This document shows positions 18,335-25,700 of a stretch of DNA of 64,000 bases, piece by piece; position 1 is the stretch's first letter; each line of letters starts with the position of its first letter. Below the pieces are notes generated by a model. It was not told the DNA's origin and did not search any database. It saw only the letters and a list, made by a program, of their open reading frames with translations. This DNA is from Sphingobacterium spiritivorum (GTDB taxonomy: Bacteria > Bacteroidota > Bacteroidia > Sphingobacteriales > Sphingobacteriaceae): positions 4,278,001 through 4,342,000 of the forward strand of contig NZ_CP068082.1 in assembly GCF_016724845.1 (NCBI RefSeq), in the 5' to 3' direction. Made by a program: the position numbers and the translations under genes.

Positions 18335-19582
18335 ATGGGAATATTAGATATGTTTACAACGAATAAAAAGGAAATATACATAGAAGGAGATCAGCTGAAT
18401 TATCTGGAATACGGGGAGATGGAGCAGGTGGATCTGAGCAAACTCAAATATGCTTATGCAGAAGTATTGGGCGGAGATCCTTTTCTCTTTTTATTCGATC
18501 ACCGGCAATGTTATATATCAGGGCTTTTGAAAGGTTTTGAGACGGTATACCGGCAACTCTCCGAACGTTTTGGTTTTGATGATACAGTATTTTATAATGT
18601 TACCACACAAACAAACGATATTAAGAAACGCATCTGGCTGAAAAAATATCCTCGAAATTACTGCATTCTGCAGCAGGAAGATGTCGCAGACTATACGCAT
18701 GGTTATGAAGTGATGACAACTGTTCCTCTCTTGCTGTCCTGGGATACATCGTATGATGAACTGCAAACATTGAATGTAGGCCATCTCGAAAAATCGGACT
18801 ACGATATTAATGTATTTGTATTTGATTATCCCGTACGTATAGGTAACATGATTGTAGAAGGTCTGGAAGCCTATTATGATAACGAGCGTACGGATATTGC
18901 GGTACAGCATTATATATGTGCATTGTACAATGATGCACATACTGATACGAGCTATTATGAAATCAAAGCAGAATGGATGCGGCATATTCCGATAGATGTA
19001 GATACCTGTGGTTATGAACGTGACGACCAGAAGCACCTTACCTTTGATATAGAAGATGTGTGGCTTTCCATCTCTTATACCTATGATACAGAAGAGGGCT
19101 ATGATGACGGCAGCACTTCACTGAGTATACAGAATAACAGATCATATCCTGATTTTTTAGATCATCGGGATTACACGGATGATCATATAACTATAGATGC
19201 GTATATTCCATTTCATACAGTCCATGAGATCGTTGAAGACTATCGTAAAAATATAAATGTATTTGCATTGCCCTCCTTAATTCGTAAAACTCTCGATAAT
19301 AAAAGCGGAATCTGGTTGGATAAGAATAATGGTAAAATAGGATTTGCTGGTGAAGAGATGTGTCTGCTCTATGATATGCATGATATAAAGCGGATATGTT
19401 TTTATAACCTGTTGCCTGCCAAAGGCCCCGGATATGCAAGCTTTGAGGTCCAGTTAAAAGATAAGCAACATACAGATACAGTTTTCTACGGAGACTGTTA
19501 TGTTTTTGATGGTTATGCAGATCAGCTGCGTGAGGTTCTCGGACTGGAAGTTTACATCCCCGAAGCAGATTATAACTGTTAG
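18335..19582 (+). CDS. protein of unknown function (415 aa)
   Basis: A soluble, acidic, tyrosine-rich protein with no signal peptide or membrane segment. It begins MGILDMFTTNKKEIYIEGDQ and has alternating beta-strand patterns throughout. The N-terminal 100 residues (LSKLKYAYAEVLGGDPFLFLFDHRQ cut here into two beta strands) and the C-terminal 80 residues (DIKRICFYNLLPAKGPGYA, then DTVFYGDCYVFDG) seem to be two similar PH-like beta modules around a central domain. This internal similarity is judged by eye only. It is the last gene of the operon starting at 15281. No function can be assigned. Confidence 0.78.
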   Translation: MGILDMFTTNKKEIYIEGDQLNYLEYGEMEQVDLSKLKYAYAEVLGGDPFLFLFDHRQCYISGLLKGFETVYRQLSERFGFDDTVFYNVTTQTNDIKKRIWLKKYPRNYCILQQEDVADYTHGYEVMTTVPLLLSWDTSYDELQTLNVGHLEKSDYDINVFVFDYPVRIGNMIVEGLEAYYDNERTDIAVQHYICALYNDAHTDTSYYEIKAEWMRHIPIDVDTCGYERDDQKHLTFDIEDVWLSISYTYDTEEGYDDGSTSLSIQNNRSYPDFLDHRDYTDDHITIDAYIPFHTVHEIVEDYRKNINVFALPSLIRKTLDNKSGIWLDKNNGKIGFAGEEMCLLYDMHDIKRICFYNLLPAKGPGYASFEVQLKDKQHTDTVFYGDCYVFDGYADQLREVLGLEVYIPEADYNC

Positions 19583-19710
19583 GCTGAAGTGTCCCTCAGT
19601 CGTTCCGCTTTTATTCTAAAATCTGATTAAAATCACGTTCATAGCATGCTTAGCCTTGCATTTTTAATAAAAAAATGAGAAAGTACCTTAATATGTAGTC
19701 TGCGAATGCC

Positions 19711-19718
19711 TATTTTTG
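19711..19718 (+). promoter_or_regulatory. -7 promoter element for the SF1 helicase
   Basis: TATTTTTG matches TAnnTTTG and lies 16 bp before the ATG, leaving a leader of roughly 10 nt. No good TTG at the usual distance was found. Confidence 0.4.
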
Positions 19719-19734
19719 AATTTAACTTTTGTAG

Positions 19735-21639
19735 ATGACGTATTTTGAAGAACTTGCCAAGTTATTAGAGAAAGAACAAAAACACGACAAAGAAGAGTAT
19801 CAACAACTTTTACAGACGCAGTCTTTAGCCAAACGGAGACAGGCAGGACTGTGCTGGTATCCGATTATGATTCGTAATGAAGAGATCGGATTAGGAGACT
19901 ATATTCAGATTATAATTCAGCGGACAGTAAAGGATGAGCTGACACATCGGTTCAGATACGGAATGCCAGTAGCCCTGTTCTCTAATCACAATCCGTCTGC
20001 AGATCGTATCTTCGGTACCATAGGCTATTTAAACGGAGATGAGATGAAGATTTCTCTGCGGGTGGATGAATTGCCGGACTGGGTGAGGTCGGGGAAACTT
20101 GGTGTGGATCTCCTGTTTGATGAAAACAGCTATCAGGAAATGTTCAAGGCATTGAAACGGGCTGATGCTGCCCGGGATGATAAGAAGATGGCACCGCTTA
20201 TCCATTTGCTGACTGATCAACAGGTTCACGATTATGATCACATTGTTTCTGATCAGGAGATCAGCTCAATGGACGGATTAAATGAGTATCAGTTAAAAGC
20301 TGTAAATCAGATAGTAAATTCGCCGCACCTTACCATTGTACATGGCCCTCCGGGCACAGGTAAGACCACGACTTTGGTACACGGTATTAAAGCTCTTCTG
20401 CAGAAATATCCCGATCAGATTCTGGTCACGGCACCAAGTAATACAGCCGTAGATCTGCTGACCGAAAAACTTCATGAAACTGGTGTGAGAGTAGTACGCA
20501 TAGGTAATCCTGTAAAAGTATCCGAACAGTTGCATGAGTTAACGCTGGACGGTAAACTGGAAAGTCATCCTATGCAAAAGGAATTAAAAACAATCCGGAA
20601 AAAGGCGGATGTTTTTAGAGATATGGCTAAGAAATATAAACGAAACTTTGGAAAAGCCGAACGTGATCAACGGAAAGCACTCTTTCAGGAAGCGAAGAAT
20701 CTAATGAAAGAAGCTGAACAGATTGCCCAATATATACAAAAAGATATTCTGGATGTGGCTCAGGTCATTACTGCCACTCTGGTAGGTTCCAATCATTCTG
20801 CTATCCAGGACAGAACTTATGCAGCCGTATTTATTGATGAAGCCGGGCAGGCTCTGGAACCTGCCTGCTGGATTCCAATTCTAAAATCTGACAAGCTAAT
20901 CCTTGCAGGAGATCATCTTCAGCTGCCACCGACAATCAAATCAAAAGATTCTTCGGTAAAAGCATTCCACGAAACACTTATGGAAAAACTGGTGCATGCA
21001 TACCCATCCTATGTATGCCTCCTGCGGCAACAATACCGTATGCATCAGGATATCATGCAATACCCATCTGCAGCACTCTATAACAATACGTTATTTGCAG
21101 AACCATCAATAGCACAGCAAGAGCTTTCGCCAGGCGACAATGCTTTTCTGTTTATCGATACTGCCGGAGCAGGATTTGATGAGGTGCAGGAAGATACAGC
21201 AATCTCAAATATAGAAGAGGCAAATTTCCTGATCCGTCATTTAAAACAATATTTGGCAGCATTCAAAAAGGATGAAAATATCAACCTGTTTCCAAATATA
21301 GGTCTGATCTCACCTTACAGACAACAAGTATTGCTGCTAAAGGAACTGATTCGTAATGATGAAATGAAAATCTCCGTACCTGTACAAGTACAAACGATAG
21401 ATGGTTTTCAGGGACAAGAACGTGATATTATCTATATCTCACTGACACGCAGTAATGCTGAAGGTCAGATCGGATTTCTGAATGAAATACGGCGTATGAA
21501 TGTAGCAATGACCCGTGCCCGATACAAACTGATTATTATCGGTGATAGTTCCACTATTGGTCAGCATCCTTTTTATGCCGGTATGATCCAATATGCTGAA
21601 TCCATAGATGCCTACAAAAGTGTCTGGGAATGGATGTAA
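19735..21639 (+). CDS. Upf1/IGHMBP2-like superfamily 1 helicase
   Basis: Probable RNA/DNA helicase of the DNA2/NAM7 (Upf1-like) group, 634 residues. Motifs occur in the family order: motif I GPPGTGKTTT at about residues 204-213, Ia TAPSNTAVDLLTEKL, II FIDEAGQALEP, III LAGDHLQLPPT, IV LLRQQYRMHQDIM, V VQTIDGFQGQERDIIYIS, VI NEIRRMNVAMTRARYKLI. The N-terminal 170 residues correspond to the beta-barrel (1B/stalk) region seen in IGHMBP2. All catalytic residues for ATP hydrolysis appear intact. No nuclease domain is fused. It stands alone with its own promoter, so a housekeeping role in RNA or DNA repair is more likely than membership of a defence operon. Confidence 0.93.
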   Translation: MTYFEELAKLLEKEQKHDKEEYQQLLQTQSLAKRRQAGLCWYPIMIRNEEIGLGDYIQIIIQRTVKDELTHRFRYGMPVALFSNHNPSADRIFGTIGYLNGDEMKISLRVDELPDWVRSGKLGVDLLFDENSYQEMFKALKRADAARDDKKMAPLIHLLTDQQVHDYDHIVSDQEISSMDGLNEYQLKAVNQIVNSPHLTIVHGPPGTGKTTTLVHGIKALLQKYPDQILVTAPSNTAVDLLTEKLHETGVRVVRIGNPVKVSEQLHELTLDGKLESHPMQKELKTIRKKADVFRDMAKKYKRNFGKAERDQRKALFQEAKNLMKEAEQIAQYIQKDILDVAQVITATLVGSNHSAIQDRTYAAVFIDEAGQALEPACWIPILKSDKLILAGDHLQLPPTIKSKDSSVKAFHETLMEKLVHAYPSYVCLLRQQYRMHQDIMQYPSAALYNNTLFAEPSIAQQELSPGDNAFLFIDTAGAGFDEVQEDTAISNIEEANFLIRHLKQYLAAFKKDENINLFPNIGLISPYRQQVLLLKELIRNDEMKISVPVQVQTIDGFQGQERDIIYISLTRSNAEGQIGFLNEIRRMNVAMTRARYKLIIIGDSSTIGQHPFYAGMIQYAESIDAYKSVWEWM

Positions 21640-21642
21640 GAT

Positions 21643-21675
21643 AACTACCACGAGGGTAGAAGCTCGTGGTTAGTT
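21643..21675 (+). terminator. hairpin after the helicase gene
   Basis: A stem formed by 21643-21654 (AACTACCACGAG) and 21663-21675 with a single bulged base. It lies immediately after the helicase stop codon but lacks a T-run, so its role as an intrinsic terminator is uncertain. Confidence 0.4.
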
Positions 21676-21703
21676 AGTCTCATAACTGCTGTACTCGGTT
21701 TGA

Positions 21704-22024
21704 TTAACGAACCAATTTCTCCGTTTTGGTCAGAAAATTTTCAACTGCATCTTTGATATCGATGCCACTTCGGTTAGCCAGTACGATCAGCCACCAGATA
21801 TTTTCCCCCAGTTTATGTTCCAGTTCTGAGGCCGAATTACTTTTTGGCCATCTGTGTTGCTGAGACATAATATTTCTTCCCACCATACCCGCATCCGTCA
21901 GATAAGCCAGCGCATCTTCTTCTACTGTCCATTTACTTTCATGGTTTTGCACTTCCAGACTGTGGTAACTCTTTCTAAGTTCCAAAGAACGACGGATAAT
22001 TTCATCAAGATTATTTTTACTCAT
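21704..22024 (-). CDS. MazG-like nucleotide pyrophosphohydrolase-family protein
   Basis: A 106-residue all-helical protein related to MazG/dUTPase-like NTP pyrophosphohydrolases, which remove pyrophosphate from non-canonical NTPs. The helical core is recognisable in ELEHKLGENIWWLIVLANRSGID, which resembles the family segment E-x-x-x-E-(x)n-E-x-x-D. Here the metal-binding positions read Glu-x-x-Lys and Glu-Asn rather than the full acidic set, so catalytic activity is uncertain. WTVEEDALAYLTDAGMVGRN forms the preceding helices. It converges with the helicase gene. Confidence in the fold is moderate. Confidence 0.65.
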   Translation of the reverse strand: MSKNNLDEIIRRSLELRKSYHSLEVQNHESKWTVEEDALAYLTDAGMVGRNIMSQQHRWPKSNSASELEHKLGENIWWLIVLANRSGIDIKDAVENFLTKTEKLVR

Positions 22025-22222
22025 ATTAGTAGTTAATTATAGCCGTGGATATACACAGTCACCTGCAATATACAGCATGTCAGTAGCAAAGTATGCCACA
22101 GAAATGTATAATATTCCTTACCCTGTACCTCGGGAAATGCTGAATATAGCTCAACATACAATTCGGTAATCCTAACCAAACGTAAATTTATGAGATCCTG
22201 TCTTATTCAAACCGGTGTACTA

Positions 22223-23500
22223 TTACCTGACGGACGGTATTCCGGAGATCAGCAACAGCTTATCGAGTTTTGAGGTTTTTGCTTCGATAACATCAATATT
22301 AAAAGTTATCCCCTTGATCTCGAATGAAATAGTCGGAAAATGCATAATCGGAATTTCTACCTGCCTTAATATAGCTGATACAAGAGGTAGAAATATTTCA
22401 TTGAGTGCCAGACTCAAACCAAAGCTGAGTGGCTTTAATAAATACTCAGCCCATTTGGCAATGCCAAAGTCAATATCCAGTTTAGGAATATTCAGGTCTT
22501 TGACTGTTAACAATAATCTTCCGTTATGAACAACGGGTTTAAAAGTCGCTTTGATAGTCGCTTTTCCGTGTGGACCGAATGATATTTTAAAAAATCCTTT
22601 TTTTAGTGTCAGTTGTGCTAATAATTCTGCATCAATTTTCCCTTCAATACTTCCATCGGTCTGAATGACAAAAGCTCTCGGATTGAATACCTGAGCCAAT
22701 ACATGTCCGCTAATGATCTTCCATGAAAATTCCTTTTCCTTTTTTAAGGGAAAAGGAATAGCGGCCATTGTCTCTATGGCATGGCTGTCTATGCCGGCAA
22801 ATACAATCTCAGCCGGCCAGTTGAGAGAAGTATATGTGTCAGGCTGTATGGCACCTATACAGGAGTAAGCCGTAACAAAGGTTTTTTCGACAACAGGTAT
22901 AGGAAGGCTTATGGTAACATCTTTAAAGGTCAGTGCTGGTAACTTTATTTTATCTAAAAGATCCTTGTTTAATACATGAATAAGTAAGGGAAGAATATGC
23001 TTTTTCAGTTCATCTATGTATTCTTTATAATCTTCTGCATCCTTGATCTTCAGATCTGCGGTTAAGATGTTAGCGCTCAGATAGTTTTGTTTGCCTTCAA
23101 TAGAGGTCTGTATATTTACTTTTGCGGATACTTTTATATTTATATTTAACAGGGACGTATCCTTTAATTTGAGTTTAAGGTTGATATTGGGGAAATAAGC
23201 CTGAAAAGTGGCTTTTGAAAGCATATCCAGAATCAAAGTTTCTTCATGAGCATCAAGAAATAATTCCTCTTCCGATAGTTCAGAAATATAATGACTTTGA
23301 AAATCTTCTTTTTTTAATTGAACTGACTGTGAGAGATCGATTACAGGAGACTCATTAATATCATAGGATACAGCCAGAAAGAGTTCCGTGACAATATCTT
23401 TACTTCCTTTAAATATATTGGGATATATTTTTTGATATATCTGCTGGACTAGTGGATTGAGGGTTTTGTTGTCAGTACCCATTACAATGTTATAGTTCAT
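22223..23500 (-). CDS. large beta-rich protein of unknown function, possibly TULIP-like
   Basis: A 425-residue protein without a signal peptide or membrane helix. It alternates long amphipathic strands (LNINIKVSAKVNIQTSIEG, LTLKKGFFKISFGPHGKATI) with a hydrophobic helix near residues 355-385 (WAEYLLKPLSFGLSLALNE). This layout, and the closing segment ISFEIKGITFNIDVIEA, recall lipid-binding TULIP proteins (BPI/LBP-like or DUF4403-like), but no diagnostic motif is present. An alternative start is the ATG at 23482. It stands alone on the minus strand. Treat the family idea as a guess. Confidence 0.72.
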   Translation of the reverse strand: MNYNIVMGTDNKTLNPLVQQIYQKIYPNIFKGSKDIVTELFLAVSYDINESPVIDLSQSVQLKKEDFQSHYISELSEEELFLDAHEETLILDMLSKATFQAYFPNINLKLKLKDTSLLNINIKVSAKVNIQTSIEGKQNYLSANILTADLKIKDAEDYKEYIDELKKHILPLLIHVLNKDLLDKIKLPALTFKDVTISLPIPVVEKTFVTAYSCIGAIQPDTYTSLNWPAEIVFAGIDSHAIETMAAIPFPLKKEKEFSWKIISGHVLAQVFNPRAFVIQTDGSIEGKIDAELLAQLTLKKGFFKISFGPHGKATIKATFKPVVHNGRLLLTVKDLNIPKLDIDFGIAKWAEYLLKPLSFGLSLALNEIFLPLVSAILRQVEIPIMHFPTISFEIKGITFNIDVIEAKTSKLDKLLLISGIPSVR

Positions 23501-23836
23501 AATTTCTATGTTTTACTTAATGGAAAAATCAGTTAAATGCGCGATAATAGGGAGTATACTATTCTCACTATCAAAATTATAGTTTTGCAGTTGTATAAAA
23601 GGGGGACAAAGAGTCGATATAGGGGGACATTTTGGATGCTCCTTATACGTATAAAGGTTCTGATGGAATTCTGGAATATGAAATGTATTTCGCTTTATAG
23701 CGCCTTAATCCTTATTAAAAACACATAACAAGTTGATAAAGGTCACTTTTTATGGAAGCAATACTAGCGATCTTTATAGTAAGATAATAAACCTGTATAA
23801 AACAGGTCATTTAGTAACTATTTAAATATAAAGAAG
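23501..23836. other. intergenic region between two divergent genes
   Basis: About 335 bp of AT-rich sequence upstream of both the 425-residue gene and the butanediol dehydrogenase gene. A 63-codon ORF at 23537-23728 has no coding character. No clear promoter consensus was found; AAAGAAG just before 23837 could act as a ribosome binding site. Confidence 0.4.
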
Positions 23837-24895
23837 ATGAGTTCAATGAAAGCCGCAAGATGGCATGCCGCCAAAGATATCAGAGTAGAAGAAACGCAAA
23901 TTCCGGTTACCGGTAAACAACAGGTAAAGATCGCCGTACAATATGCCGGTATATGTGGATCTGATCTGCATGAGTATGTGCACGGACCACAATTGATCCC
24001 TTCAGAAAAACCATACCCGCTTAACGGGCATATCGGTGTAACGACATTAGGCCATGAATTCTCCGGAATTGTAGAAGAAGTAGGAGAGGGCGTGAACCGT
24101 GTCAAGAAGGGTGATCGTGTAGTTGTAGAGCCTATTTTTAAAAATTTTGACAGTCCGTTTATTGCTAACGGAGAATACAATCTTTCCGAGCCACTCGGAT
24201 TTGTCGGTCTGACCTCCAACGGAGGATTTGCAAAATATACAGTTGTGGAAGATTATATGGTTCATAAGATTCCGGATAGTATGAGCTTCGAACAGGGTGC
24301 ACTGGTAGAGCCCGCAGCAGTGGCTGTATATGCCGTATTGCAAAGCGGGCTCCGGATGGGGCAGACTGTGTTAGTTTCAGGAGCAGGTCCCATCGGATTA
24401 CTATGTGTACAGGCAGCCATAGCAGCCGGAGCTGCGACAGTGATCGTAACGGATATATCAGAAAAACGACTGGAGAAAGCAAAAGATATCGGAGCGACTA
24501 CCATAATCAATGCCGCTGATAAGGATATTCCAGCCCAGGTTAGAAGGATCACAGGAATTGGTGTGGATGTATTTTTAGACGCAGCGGGTGTACAGGCTTC
24601 TTTCTCTTCCGGGATAGCCAGTCTGCGAAATGGTGGAACGGCTGTATTGGTAGCTCTGTTTGGAAAACCAGTTGAATACAGTGCCTATGATCAGGTGGTC
24701 AGAGAGATTACTATAAAAGGAATCATTGCCTATCGCAATATATTTCCTCAGGTCATCGCGATGATTGACAGCGGACGTATGCCGGTAGAAAAACTGGTGA
24801 CAAGCAAAATCGGATTGGATGAAATTGTTCCAAAAGGTTTTGAGGCTTTAGTCACTAATCCGTCTGAAGTGAAAATTCTGGTAGAGATAAAGTAA
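23837..24895 (+). CDS. bdhA: (R,R)-butanediol dehydrogenase-type zinc alcohol dehydrogenase
   Basis: Medium-chain zinc dehydrogenase of 352 residues, closely similar in layout to Bacillus BdhA, which interconverts acetoin and 2,3-butanediol with NAD(H). Shared signatures are MKAARWHAAKDIRVEE, GICGSDLHEY (Cys40, catalytic zinc), GHEFSGIVEEVGEGV (His73 and Glu74), RVVVEPIF, and FEQGALVEPAAVAVYAV with Glu158 as the third zinc ligand. The Rossmann motif is GAGPIGLLCVQA, and the C-terminal KGIIAYRNIFPQV is typical of this subfamily. The four-cysteine structural zinc lobe is absent, as in BdhA. A second in-frame ATG at 23846 is possible. The exact polyol substrate is inferred by family only (sorbitol or threonine dehydrogenases are relatives). 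Confidence 0.85.
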   Translation: MSSMKAARWHAAKDIRVEETQIPVTGKQQVKIAVQYAGICGSDLHEYVHGPQLIPSEKPYPLNGHIGVTTLGHEFSGIVEEVGEGVNRVKKGDRVVVEPIFKNFDSPFIANGEYNLSEPLGFVGLTSNGGFAKYTVVEDYMVHKIPDSMSFEQGALVEPAAVAVYAVLQSGLRMGQTVLVSGAGPIGLLCVQAAIAAGAATVIVTDISEKRLEKAKDIGATTIINAADKDIPAQVRRITGIGVDVFLDAAGVQASFSSGIASLRNGGTAVLVALFGKPVEYSAYDQVVREITIKGIIAYRNIFPQVIAMIDSGRMPVEKLVTSKIGLDEIVPKGFEALVTNPSEVKILVEIK

Positions 24896-24974
24896 TTTGA
24901 AGGCAGTCGGGTACAATTAGAGGTGCTTGCGGAATCTTGCAATAAGTTGATATAAAAACCGTAAGAAAAAGCTG

Positions 24975-24982
24975 TATATTTG
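24975..24982 (+). promoter_or_regulatory. -7 promoter element for the exported 206-aa protein
   Basis: TATATTTG is a full match to TAnnTTTG, 38 bp before the ATG at 25021. A TTG at 24947-24949 lies 25 bp upstream, slightly farther than usual. Confidence 0.5.
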
Positions 24983-25020
24983 TTTAGAATGAATCTACAT
25001 ACAACCTTTATCAAGTAAAA

Positions 25021-25641
25021 ATGAAAAAATTAATTCCTTTAGTATTAATAGCCCTTACATCGGGAATCGTTGTAAATGCTCAGCAAAAACCTGTTCGTGA
25101 GCCTTTGCCTGCTGACGTACAAGTTCGAGTTGCGGTACAGGCTGCGCCTACAGAATTCAGAGAAGGAGCCAAGGTATATGGCTATGACAAAGATGGTAAG
25201 TTTACGGTCCTTCGGGAAGGAACAAACGGATATATTTGTCTGGCTCCGGATTACAAATTGCCTTTGCTTTACGCTTATGCTTATCCAGAGAGTCTTGAGC
25301 CTTTTATGGCCAGAGGACGGGCGCTGATTGCAGAAGGAAAAAGAAGAGAGCGGGATAAGATCAGAGAAGAAGAGTTTAAAGCGGGTAAATTGGTTATACC
25401 TCAGCAACCTACGATGTTGTACGCATACTGGGGTTCATTAGACAAGCTGGATAAAGAAACCGGAGAAATGGCAGATGCTAAGCGCAGATATGTATTGTAT
25501 GTGCCTTATGCTAAAGCTGCAGATCTTGGACTGGCGACTAAGCCTACAGTTCCCGGTATTCCATGGTTAATGGATGAAGGAAGCTACAAAGCACACATTA
25601 TGATCAACCCGGCTGATATGGGACATTCACATGGTCATTAA
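25021..25641 (+). CDS. exported protein of unknown function (206 aa)
   Basis: Signal peptide MKKLIPLVLIALTSGIVVNAQ, then a mature protein of about 185 residues. It contains a small beta region (GAKVYGYDKDGKFTVLREG and then NGYICLAPDYK), a charged helix (RALIAEGKRRERDKIREEE), and a C-terminus ending in GHSHGH that could bind metal. No known family is recognised. It has its own promoter and terminator and appears to be monocistronic. Confidence 0.8.
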   Translation: MKKLIPLVLIALTSGIVVNAQQKPVREPLPADVQVRVAVQAAPTEFREGAKVYGYDKDGKFTVLREGTNGYICLAPDYKLPLLYAYAYPESLEPFMARGRALIAEGKRRERDKIREEEFKAGKLVIPQQPTMLYAYWGSLDKLDKETGEMADAKRRYVLYVPYAKAADLGLATKPTVPGIPWLMDEGSYKAHIMINPADMGHSHGH

Positions 25642-25660
25642 TATAAGTCTTCTGATATAA

Positions 25661-25695
25661 AAAATGCTGCAGTCTCTTATAAGCTGCAGCATTTT
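25661..25695. terminator. bidirectional terminator
   Basis: A perfect 12-bp stem (AAAATGCTGCAG at 25661-25672 with its complement at 25684-25695) has an A-run on one side and a T-run on the other, so it can end transcription of both converging genes. The T-run reads ATTTTTTATG. Confidence 0.88.
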
Positions 25696-25700
25696 TTATG

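Noticed and set aside
13272-19582. Type VI secretion or polymorphic toxin locus
   Set aside because: WG and Sel1 repeats are suggestive, but no Hcp, VgrG, sheath, Rhs/RHS or toxin domain was found.
19735-22024. SF1 helicase plus MazG-like gene as a phage-defence pair
   Set aside because: The genes are convergent, separated by a hairpin, and the helicase has no nuclease or defence-type fusion; there is no operon.
23537-23728. 63-codon plus-strand ORF between divergent genes
   Set aside because: No ribosome binding site, no coding composition, no family; it lies in a promoter region.
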